Source of the DNA: Pelargonium nanum
Lineage: Eukaryota > Streptophyta > Magnoliopsida > Geraniales > Geraniaceae
Assembly (NCBI GenBank): GCA_036897485.1
Contig: JAYMTF010000246.1
Location: 1-43,203, forward strand
DNA length: 43,203 nt
Direction: 5' to 3'
A program made the translations under genes and the position numbers. Below the pieces are notes generated by a model. The model searched no databases and had not been told where the DNA came from. It saw only the letters and a list, made by a program, of their open reading frames with translations. Each line of letters starts with the position of its first letter. The stretch's first letter is position 1. Positions 22,761-32,918 of this stretch are shown piece after piece.

Positions 22761-25700
22761 TCAATCTTCATCCTCCACATCACCAACTTTAGCAGTGCCA
22801 TTTATCTTTTGCACATCATCTGTAACAACAAGTACAGGTCAAGATGTTAAGGTTGGGATGATCTGTGTCCACATATGACATAATTCATACATGTAAATGG
22901 TAAAATAGAATATTAAAATGATTGTATAACTGTCTCCACGGGGACACCACAATAGTTCGAGCATCACACTTCTCTAATTGAAATTGTGAGTTCAATTCCT
23001 ATTAGGTGGGTGAGCAGGTTATGGGAAAGGAGATAGTTATCCCCTGTTGTGTAGCTTAATGGCCAGTTGGCCCTGCATTTCATACTAATAATGTCATTGT
23101 ACAAGTTCATCTCAATCATAATATCCAATGAGAAATATCACACACTGTTTTCCACAGTACATATACGATAGCAGGTAAAGATGGAAAGAAATCGTCATAT
23201 GTATAATGTTCACAACACATTCTTGTATTCTCATATCCATGCTAAGCTTATCAGAACACAACATAAACCATCACACTTAACACTGAAAATCGCTTCCCTG
23301 CAATGAATGTGATTCAACTTGTATATCTTTCCAAAATAACTGAACAAGCACACTCATTTTGATAAATTAACAAGAACAGTTCACTTTTCCTAATTATCAA
23401 AGTCGAATTATATATTTATATGATTATATCTATTGTAGAACATGTCAATGAAAAATTTGTTTCCATACAAAACACCATTCCATTGATAGAGTGGACCTTA
23501 CTAACTAACTTCCTAGGTCAATGACCTCAGATGATAAGTAACATTATTTTTCTCACTACCCCTACAGATTCATGTATATCAATTAGCACATCTGGGAGCA
23601 AAAATGTTATCCGGATTTACTTGTACAGTTGTACCATTTCCCTACCTTTAAAAATAAACCAAGAATGAACAGTTGAAAACATTTACAAGACCTCCGGACT
23701 TGAGACCAATTTAATACGAGTGCAAAGGCCCTAAGAACCCTATTCTACAAGTTATAACCACTAGCTTTTATTTTTCTTCCAAGGAACCAACTTAGTTATA
23801 AGCTAGAGCAGCTACATATGAAATTCCTTTCACTTGGTATAGCTTATTGCCAATATGAACATTCCTAATTGTTGGAAACATTTTCTTCGCTACTCAGATA
23901 AATACACTACCTGCTGATCCAATCCGCAAAACAGATCTAATTTCAACTCACTATACTGACCCTTCAATTTTGAGCTCACCAGCCTCATTAACAAAATGGT
24001 ATCATATAATATCATGTTCTTTCGAATTTAACTTTGAAACGAAAAGCAAGAAGTTAATGCAGCTAAAATTGTTTTACCACCAGCAACAAATAACTGATAT
24101 GGCAAACAATATAATCTTAAGGAGTTATAATGCAGTGAGTTAAAACTGGATAATTGACTCCTGCAGTAAAAATCACCTCCATCCTCTGGGATGTCAGAAG
24201 TCCACAGGGTAAGGTTGTCCCTGAGAAGTTGCATAATTAAGGTGCTGTCTTTGTATGACTCCTCATTCAGGGTGTCTAACTCGGAGATAGCTTCATCAAA
24301 AGCTTGCTTAGCAAGGTGGCAGGCCCTGCGAAATAGAAGACATCGCATCAGAAACAGCTCAAGAATATGGTTCAATGTTATTCAAGGTGATATTATATCT
24401 CACAAACCTTTCAGGTGAATTCAAAATCTCATAATAAAAGACAGAGAAATTCAAAGCCAAACCCAATCGGATGGGATGAGTAGGTGACAATTCAGCCTCT
24501 GCTGAGCTGGTAGCACTCTAAAGACAATGCATAACATGAAATAATTAGTAAGGGAAAATAGAAAATTAAACATCTTGAATAACAATTATGCATCCAATTA
24601 ATAAAGAAACTCACTAGAATGATATACGTTTAAAAAAAAACTTTGAACAACAAAGCCAATACAAGTGATGCACACACCTACAAAGTGCATATTGAAATAC
24701 CGAAACCCCCTCCCCCTTTCTTCTTTTCTCGTATATCAACTAAATTAACACGCATAATGAGGTGCCAAACTACTTCACCAATCATGTCAGCAATATATGT
24801 AAGTGTGCAACTAAATGCGATGAAGCTAGCACCAATGCAGACTTAAGGGGGGCCTAGACCCAATAGTAAAAATACAAACCTTGCATTAAAGTTTTTAAAA
24901 AAAGTGAAAGGACAGCCTGATGCATGAGGCTCCCACCATTGTGTGGGGTCTGGGGAGGTTCATTAATGTGCCTAGCCTCGCTCACCCTAAAACCTTGCAT
25001 TTAAGTATGTTGGGAAAAAGAAAAAGAACTAATCGTGCACCTCATATGCTTTCATTGACAGATCAGCGACCTCTTTCTTTTCATCACCACTCTTAAATTC
25101 TGCAAGATAGCGATAATAATCTCCTTTCCTACAACCAGAAAACACACACAAAACAAAACGATCTTCAACACAAATTATACAACTAGAATATATTTCTCTG
25201 TGTGTGTGAGTATCTCACATCTTATAGTAGAACACTGTTGCTTCTCCGGCTGATGCAGAAGGAATAAGATGCTCATCAATTACAACCATGATGTCATTAC
25301 AAATGGTCGTGAGCTCCGATTCAACCTTTTGCCTATACTCCCTAATCCGCTTCACATTTACTTCATTCCCTCTTGCTTCCTCCTTCTGCTCAATTGACGA
25401 TAGGATCCTCCATGATGCTCTCCGAGCTCCAACAATATTCTTGTACCCAACAGAGAGCAAGTTCCGCTCTTCAACAGTCAACTCAACATCAAGCTCCGCA
25501 ATCTTCTTCATAGCATCCACCATCTCTGTCCAAAGCCAAACACCAAAAAAAAAAAAAAAACAGAAAAACATGAGTCAACCTTACCCATTTTGACCACCCA
25601 ATACGAAAAAAATAACTACTTTCTGGCAATTTTGTTCCAATATAACCTTACATGAATTCAAACCCAAGAAACAAAATCATCAATACCCCTATATTCAATG

Positions 25701-25973
25701 ATTACAACTCTAAAACCGATATTCTCAACTCTCCCAAAGAAAACCCAAAGATCAAATGAAATTCGACGAAACACAAATCTCTAAAAGAATTGAACTTTGA
25801 GATCATAACATACATATCAATGGCGGGCAGGAAACGTAAATGCATATGTATGTGTGTACGTAGAGATAGAGAATATGAAGAAGAGGGGAAGAGGACAAAC
25901 CCTCGTAGCGTTCGGCTTGTTCGGAGAGCTTAGCGACGTAGAGGAAGGTATCGCGTTGGGTGGAGGAAGCCAT
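22761..25973 (-). CDS. 14-3-3 regulatory protein (probably epsilon group)
   Basis: Minus-strand exons: 25973-25901, 25525-25219, 25128-25041, 24517-24408, 24325-24177 and 22819-22761, giving 261 residues. It binds phosphoserine/threonine motifs in clients such as H+-ATPases, kinases, metabolic enzymes and transcription factors, as a dimer in cytosol and nucleus. Signature blocks are [69 protein letters not shown] and [20 protein letters not shown]. The acidic C-terminal tail (VGDVEDED) is variable between isoforms. The intron between YE and EMV near residue 25 is typical of epsilon-group genes; wording also resembles Arabidopsis GF14 iota. Exact isoform unknown. The long last intron (22820-24176) carries a tRNA-SINE-like segment, and intron 3 an Au-SINE-like copy. 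Confidence 0.95.
22950..23090 (+). mobile_element. Possible tRNA-derived SINE in last intron of 14-3-3 gene
   Basis: GTTCAATTC (22990-22998) fits an RNA polymerase III B box, and AATAGTTCGAGCATC about 37 bases before it is a weak A-box-like word. The tract is less AT-rich than the intron around it. Ends and target duplications were not found, so this is tentative. Confidence 0.3.
24877..25006 (+). mobile_element. Au-type SINE copy with target-site duplication
   Basis: AACCTTGCATTAAAGT (24877-24892) and AACCTTGCATTTAAGT (24991-25006) flank the insert with one mismatch. The body has GGACAGCCTGATGCATGAGG, CTCCCACCATTG and GTGTGGGGTCTGGGGAGG in the order known from plant Au SINEs. The 3' half seems shortened (about 98 bases against roughly 180). 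It lies in intron 3 of the 14-3-3 gene. Confidence 0.65.
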
Positions 25974-27649
25974 GGCCGGAGGGATTGATGATCGATTGTG
26001 TCTGGGTTTGACTCTGTTACAGAGGTAGCTGGTGCTGGGCTGTGTGTGTATTGGTTCAGAGAAGGAGAAGAAAGAGACTGCTGTGTTTTCTTCGACAACG
26101 ACTAAGAAAATGTATTACAAATTTCAAGCCAATTATTGGGTGCCACGTTTTCTATCTGCATGACTTTTTTTGGCGGAGTAGGTGTAGGTAGGTGGGGTAT
26201 TAGGTCAAGGGATGGGCTTACCGGGCCCATTGAAACCGCCCATCTAGGAGGAACCCATTGAAACGGCCCATATAAAAGGAGTCTATTGAAAAGGCCCATC
26301 TAAGAGGAGCCCATTAAAAAGGCCCATATAAGAGGAGACCATTGAGACGTCCATCCCAACGCCCCCAGCCCGAACTGGAAAAATAAAAAATCAATGTTCA
26401 GATTCAACATAAATTAAACTTTTTTTTAATCAGTTGAGCTATTTAATCAAATAATTCACCACATACCGTTAACAGGAATGTTCGAGCTTGAGACCCAAAA
26501 AAAATTCAAATCCCTTGAAACGTTTGGACCAACCTGTCTTGGTTAAAGAATTAACACTTAATTAAAAACAAAGAGAACATAATAAGAGTGGTTCATGTGC
26601 ATTTGGCAAATGGTAGTGGAAACAATTTTCAGAGCTTACAATTTAGATTTCAATATTTGAAATTCAATTCAATAAAAGAATTGATTCGATTAGAAAAATC
26701 CACATTCACACTTACATTTCGAATTTTATATGATATTATCCGAAGCCTTTATGAATTGGAAAAACTTTTTATTCAATTTGAATAAAAAAAGAAATGATCC
26801 TTATTTGGTCTGAAATTCGAATTTGCACTTTACATACATGTTTGATCAATCACTTTTGCTGGCTGGCTATGAACTCAAGATTAGGCTCATCATAACTCAT
26901 AAGAGAATGAGACCGTGACCATGTGACCACATGAAATGAAATTAATATATTAAATGGCGACTAATCTTTGATATAATAGGCAGGAATAAAGGTCAACTTT
27001 CAATGAGTAATTAAGCACGTAAATAATTATATATCAAAATACTGCACATATATGTACAGTTCATAAAAACCTTGAACTTTAAGGAATCAAATTAACAGCT
27101 GAAGAAGCTATCATAGATCGACACGATCCGATCCAACCGCCATCATCTCATCGCATGTGAGTCTCTCTACCACCTTTCCCGCCTCCCAACGGTCCATTTC
27201 TCCGCCAACTATACATTATATATATAATACGCAAGTCAAATCTTTATATATAGTATATATACATACACTTCATGTAGTGTTCAGTACTGTTCACATTGAT
27301 ATATAGTTAATAAATGAAAGTCAAAACAAATAGAGGCCATTGTATGGGCATTATTGGTGTATAATAGTAGGTCATGATGCCCATGCTAAGGGACAGTTAA
27401 GTCTTTATCAAAAAAAAAGGGACAGTTGAGTGTTAAATTTACGATAGAAATTAGAACCAAAGTAATGTCTCCCCATCCCTATTTCTTTAGACCCCAATGG
27501 CCCAAATTGAACCCTATCTTGCCTGCAATTGTACAAAGAAGAAGAAGAAGTCGGTGCGTAAAATAATAAAATAATATGCAATCAGTCCATTATTGCAGGC
27601 AGTAATGAAAATTATATATCACTACTTTGAGATGGGTTCTTCTCTACTC
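25974..27649. other. Intergenic region between divergent 14-3-3 and HIPP genes
   Basis: The two genes point away from each other, so this stretch holds both promoters. Bases 25974-26100 are the probable 14-3-3 leader. A GGCCCA minisatellite (26226-26356) follows. Bases 26360-27200 show nothing recognisable. From 27200 the DNA is TA-rich, leading to the HIPP promoter. Confidence 0.65.
26226..26356. repeat. Minisatellite of 27-29 bp units carrying GGCCCA motifs
   Basis: Four full units start at 26226, 26254, 26283 and 26310, with a partial fifth at 26338. Each follows the plan CCATTGAAA(C/A)(G)GCCCATCTA(A/G)GAGGAG. Three units contain GGCCCA, the site II element (TGGGCC on the other strand) bound by TCP factors in plant housekeeping promoters; GGGCCC and TGGGCT lie just before. 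The array is about 250-380 bases upstream of the 14-3-3 ATG. A regulatory role is inferred. Confidence 0.8.
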
Positions 27650-27657
27650 TATATAAA
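27650..27657 (+). promoter_or_regulatory. TATA box of HIPP gene
   Basis: TATATAAA preceded by CTC, 116 bases before the HIPP ATG; sequence and distance suit a plant core promoter. Confidence 0.6.
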
Positions 27658-27772
27658 GAATATAAACCTTCACATCTATCATATTTATATATACACATAT
27701 TGACATCTTCTCAAAATATAAAGAGATTTTACGTACGCGATTTAGTGCAAATTATACACCTTCAAGAGCAAA

Positions 27773-28734
27773 ATGACGGTAAGTTTCTCTCTCAGATCTC
27801 TTTCAAACAAGTTTCATTCAAGATTAAGGTTTCATATATATAGCCATAGCTATACTCTTCTTTTAAGATTAGTTTCTTTTGTCAAGAACAATACACAAGT
27901 AGTTTTCAATGTGTATTGTTCAAATATTAATGTTGGAGATTTGGTTTGTCAAGACCTTTCATCTTTGTTGATGTTTATGAGTATCGATCTTGATAGAAAG
28001 AAAAGAAAATCTAAGTTATAGAGTTAATGGTTGATACTCAACTATGTCTATGAGAGTTTGACACGTCATAATTTAACATCTTTCTGAGCATGAAACATCT
28101 GTCACGATCCAATTTGAATGTGTCTTTACCGAGTCGTCTTACTTTCATTTTCTCCTTCAACAATTATTTTCAATCGGTCTAATTTTCTTCTCTATATATA
28201 CTCATCAGACCACAGAGCTGAGAGTGCACATGGACTGTGCTGGATGCGAGAGTAAAGTACGAAGCACTCTTCAAAAACTAAAAGGTACCACCAATTTATT
28301 TCTTCATTTTTCACAACATGACCTTAAAATTCTAGGGCTAAGTTTATTCACATGAATTGTAATATTATCTTTGATCAGGTGTAGATGGTGTGGACATAGA
28401 CATGACCATGCAGAAGGTAACGGTCACCGGCTGGGCCGACCAGAAGAAGGTTCTGAAGAAGGTCCGGAAGACCGGCCGGAGGGCCGAGCTGTGGCAGGTG
28501 CCCTACAGTCAGGAGTACAGTAACTACGGCGAGATCAGGCAGCACCAATGTAACGGACCTGTGCCCTACAATTTAGCTCAGCCCTCATCTTCTTACAACT
28601 ACTACAAGCATGGTTACGATAGCGATCGTGGACAATACTACCCGAGCCATGCACCACAATCCTCTTCACTCTTTAATTACCAAACTGCCACTGCATTCAG
28701 TGATGACAACACCAAGGCTTGTTCTATAATGTGA
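27773..28734 (+). CDS. Heavy metal-associated isoprenylated plant protein (HIPP)
   Basis: Model: exons 27773-27778, 28209-28284 and 28379-28734, giving 145 residues. Exon 1 codes only Met-Thr, and the frame runs through a 430-base intron. The HMA domain covers about residues 4-68, with the metal-binding pair Cys12 and Cys15 (MDCAGC). The variable tail is rich in Tyr, Ser and Gln. It ends CSIM, a CaaX farnesylation box with Cys142. HIPPs bind Cd, Zn or Cu and tether to plasma membrane or nucleus; some affect cytokinin turnover or pathogen susceptibility. It belongs to the single-HMA group. The open frame 27773-28021, reading into intron 1, is rejected. Symbol number unknown. Confidence 0.93.
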
Positions 28735-29479
28735 TAATTGATTGCAGCTAATTAAGTTCTAGTTTTCGTCTATTATTAAGTCATGTATTTAATTTAGCTT
28801 CCTTTTGTTTGAGATATAGTTTTGTTTATCGAATATAAAAGCATGGCTAAGCACATGCTCTTTAATTGGTTTGGTCCACTCTTGATCAGTACATGTTATT
28901 TTTAAGCATAAGGTGATATATTATAGGTCAATTATTGTGGTATATATTATACTCTCGTAACCATATCGAGATATAAGAGTAGATATCTCTTGCGAATGCA
29001 ACGTGTCATTATGTGATCATGTGTAGCACCTTTATTCAAATTTTGGGATTTGGAAATCATTATGCCTAAGCGGACTTAACAAAAAAGGTGGGATTCAAGA
29101 AAAAGTTAATATATATGATTTGTTGTTTAGGCCGTAGTTCAAGGACAAATTATTTTAAAGATTTTGCTCAAAGTTAAAGAATCAAATTATAAAAATGAAC
29201 ACTAAATAAGATAAATAGTTGATGTCACTTGATTTCTCGACTGCCCGTTTATTTATATCTACGTGAATTATTTGTATTTATTTAATGTTCAACTTTTATA
29301 AATATCTTTTTGGATAAAAAGCAAAATGGAGTTGCCGATGTGTAAAATTAACGGACACAGAATTGATCGTGACCAGAGAGACAAAGCTAAGATATTTCTT
29401 CTTGATTTCACAGTTTCAGAACTCAATATCTATGCCCAAATCATCATTCTGACCTCACTCTCAAAACCCAATTTCAACA
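28735..29479. other. Intergenic DNA between HIPP and CGL160-like genes
   Basis: Contains the HIPP 3' UTR and the CGL160-like promoter and leader. An ATG at 29326 opens a frame overlapping the CGL160 start in another phase; it could act as an upstream ORF if the leader is that long, but may be untranscribed. Nothing else is recognised. Confidence 0.55.
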
Positions 29480-32393
29480 ATGGCGATTTTGCGCTACATT
29501 TCAGCGACCTCCGCTCCCATATCACCAGATTCCTCAACGCCACCGCCGTCCATCCCAAACCCGCGACTGACCAAGGCGGTGTTTCCCAAAAAGAAGCCGG
29601 AGAAATGGTCCACCGGAGTCGCGCCGGGAGAATACGGGGGCCCGCCGACGACGAGCTACCCCAAGCTCCGCAAGTACGCGGGAGGCGACGGAAAGGACCC
29701 TTTGACTTCTGATGACTATATATGGAACAGAGAATTCATGCCTAGCATGAAACGATTGCTCGATAACACTGAATCCCCTTTTCTCAAGTCCCCTTCTACT
29801 CAGGTTATTTTTGTTTGGTTTTGTAATTGTTTCTCAATCTGGGTAGTTTTTTTTTGTGTGTGATTGTGGTAAAGTTGTGTGCTTTGGGTGATTGAAGTTA
29901 ATGGATTTGTGTGTTTTTGAGCAGTTTGTTCTGTTTTGTTGCTTGAATTGGTGACATGTTCAGTGATTGAAATGTTATGGTTTTGTACTCATTTTTCTGG
30001 TTATCTGAGCTAATGGGTTGTTTTTGTTCAATAATGCACACTATATATTTGGTGGTTCATGGTTCTGGAAATGAAATTTAGGGGTAGCTTTGAATCACAT
30101 GTGGTTTTGTTGCTTTGTTTATATAATGTGACTAGTAACTGTTGCTTAAAAGGTTTATGTGGTATGCTTGGTACACATTTTCTTTTCTATGTATCAAAAT
30201 AATTATGCTAAAAAATGGGTTACTTCCATTATTCTGTTGTTCTAGTTCCCACGTCAGATTGTTATATCGATCGCTATCAGCATTCAATGTTTTTCTTGTT
30301 CTTTAATGAATTGCTATTATTACATTGTTGTGAGATAAGATGATTTGGTGTGAACAGGAAGAGGAATCTGGGTTTCTAAGCTTAAATAGAGCCATGAGCC
30401 TTGACAGGTTTGTTTTTGTTCCTCGCTGATAGGGTCAAGTTCATTTTGTTTTGTTTCTAGAATTTATGCTTGTAGTGCTTCTTTCTGAAATTTCATTTGA
30501 ATTGTGACATGTAACCAGTATGGATGTAGACTTGAGCAAAGAACTTATGGCACCTGCACAACCTGTGATAGAAATTCCAGTTGAGGATTTGTCAAAAGTA
30601 AGATGAATGGTTTTGCATTTGCATTTCCATTTCGAGTGTATGTTATGAAGTTATTCAATTATGCCTGTTTCATCAATTTCCTTTCTTTCTTTGGGATCAA
30701 ATAATTATCAGAGCAGTGGCATCAAAGTGCGCAAATGGAGAGCGGCACCAACTAACCGTGAGAAAGACAAGTGGGACAGAGAAGCCAAGGCTGCAACTGG
30801 AGGCTCTGTGAGTCATATGCATCATCCTGTGTTTCAATTCTAGTGAAATCTCATGTGCAATGTTAATTGAAAATTCCCTTTAATGCAAAGGCATTTGATG
30901 TTTTAATTCATCTGACCTTAGGTGGTGATGTTTCGTGAAGTGAGGCAACCTCAAGGGGACCCAGCCGTATTGGCTGCTCAAACAAGAGAGCAGTATTTTA
31001 AGGTACTTATAACAAAGTTTATAACTAAAAAAGTGTATTAAAATCCCATGGACTTTTTTATAATTTGCTAGCGGTATTTCCTTTCTTACACTGTAAATGG
31101 TTTTGTTCTTTTGGATTTGCTTTTGCAGTTGAAGAGAAAGTTGCAGATCCTCACATTGGGTGTAGGTGGTGTTGGCTTGGTCTCATCATATGTTTCTTAT
31201 TCACCCGAGGTTGCAGCTAGGTAAGTACATCGGCCTACTCCAACCCACACATGTAGACAGTTGGAGAATTTCAGCATATTGTTGTTAAGGTCTACTATAA
31301 CTTTGTTGCCCGTGCTAAGTAACATCTAGCTGTCTCTCTGCTTTCACTTTCTCCATTTGAAAATGCATGGAAGCTTCAAATTCTTTATGACAAGCTTTAC
31401 TGGAGAACTTTGTACGCATAGGTTGGAGAATCCTTAAATTGCTTTTCTAATTGACCTTACGTGTTTAAGTTATTAAATAGTATTCTCTGAAATTAACAAT
31501 GATTTCAATTGTTATGCACTCAAGATTTCTTGATACCATCAATGGATAAACCTATTTCCATTGGGTAACATCATATACACCCTCAGATCATTTGCATCTC
31601 TGTGAAGGAATATGTATTAGAAATTTTGACTTAAATGAGAGTTTTATTTAAGTCAGCAATCAATGGCTTACAGAATACACGATCTCATAAATTTTTCTAC
31701 AGCTCATTCTCTTTCCTCGTGTAACTGTTATTGATCTATGTTCGGTCCTTTCAGCTTTGGTGCCGGATTTATTGGTTCACTGGTGTACTTGCGCATGCTG
31801 GGTACTAGTGTGGATGCTATGGCAGATGGAGCCAGGGGCCTTCTCAAGTATGTATTAACCACACACACATTTATTGCATGATATTTGCATTAGGGTTTAT
31901 CGACATCAGTTATTATTTTATTGTAGATTCTTATTCAGTTAACCAGTTATTTATTTGATGGGGGTTGTCTTAATGGCGGTTCATTTGTAGGGGAGCTATT
32001 GGGCAGCCAAGGCTGTTAGTTCCTGTTGTGCTGGTCATGTTCTATAACCGCTGGAATGGGTGAGTGATTCTGCTATGCAGTTTTTTCGTAGTAGAACAGA
32101 CAGAATATCAAGTTAATGGTTTCAGATGTCCAAGTCACTGTACTAACATTAGTGATACATGAATTGTAAAAATCTTATAAAAATTATGTTCAGTTCAGTT
32201 GCTACTCCTTGCTGATTTGAAACTTGACCGTGCTTCGTTTTGGTGCAGGATCGCTGTTCCGGAATATGGGATGATGCAGCTACAATTGATACCTATGCTA
32301 GTTGGGTTTTTCACTTACAAGATAGCTACATTTGTTCAAACTATTGAAGAAGCAGTTACTTATGATTCTAAAAAGGACCCAAATTTAAGTTAA
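29480..32393 (+). CDS. CGL160: CGL160-like chloroplast ATP synthase assembly protein
   Basis: Model: exons 29480-29803, 30358-30407, 30519-30597, 30712-30807, 30922-31002, 31129-31220, 31755-31847, 31991-32059 and 32249-32393, giving 342 residues. Residues 1-40 are Ser/Pro-rich and plausible as a chloroplast transit peptide. The stromal part includes WSTGVAPGEYGGPP and SSGIKVRKWRAAPTNREKDK, which I recognise from the green-lineage protein CGL160. Four hydrophobic segments follow at about 215-232, 242-256, 276-292 and 304-325, the layout of bacterial AtpI/UncI. CGL160 acts in thylakoids to assemble the c-ring/CF1-CFo ATP synthase. The C-terminus ends DSKKDPNLS. The gene converges on the PEPC gene, 525 bases apart stop to stop. 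Confidence 0.88.
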
Positions 32394-32918
32394 ACCCTCT
32401 TCACCAGCAGGGGTAGCTTGGAAATGTGAAGCTGTGGATGAGCCAATCCGTTGCTGTCGGGATCTTTCTGAGCGCGCAAAGGCTCTGAGTGGTGAAGATA
32501 TAGAAGTTTTCATATATTGTATGCATATATACACCTTGTACCACAAATTCAACATTTGATTTGCCCATTTAAGGAATGAAATTAGTTTACTTCTTGGAAT
32601 TATTGATGTCTTAACTCTATATGGTATGATGCCGTAAAGACGCAAGTCACATTCAGCTTTTCTTGAACAAACACTGCAAATTCTTGTACAACATACATTA
32701 GCATTTTATGAGTGCAAACCAAACCTGGATTGGCAAACTATTTATTTACCAATACAATATTGCAATTTATCTTGACAAAACAAGAACTCATGTGACATAG
32801 GATTTTTATTATTGAATACTCAGTTTAGACTCAAACAGACAACAAGCATTTTACTCAATATCTAGGTTCCATTTACATAACATGACAAGACAGTTCACTG
32901 ACATCGACTTGCACCGCC
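32394..32918. other. Convergent intergenic region (CGL160-like and PEPC 3' ends)
   Basis: Stop codons of two convergent genes bound this stretch, which should consist mostly of their 3' UTRs. Bases 32644-32880 are AT-rich. No open frame is supported. Confidence 0.65.

Noticed and set aside
27773-28021. 82-codon frame starting at the HIPP ATG and reading into the intron
   Set aside because: It reads through a clean GT donor after two codons and lacks any HMA sequence; splicing restores the HMA domain in phase.
29326-29712. 128-codon plus-strand frame overlapping the CGL160-like start
   Set aside because: It is in a different phase from the conserved protein and its overlap with exon 1 explains its length; at most an upstream ORF.
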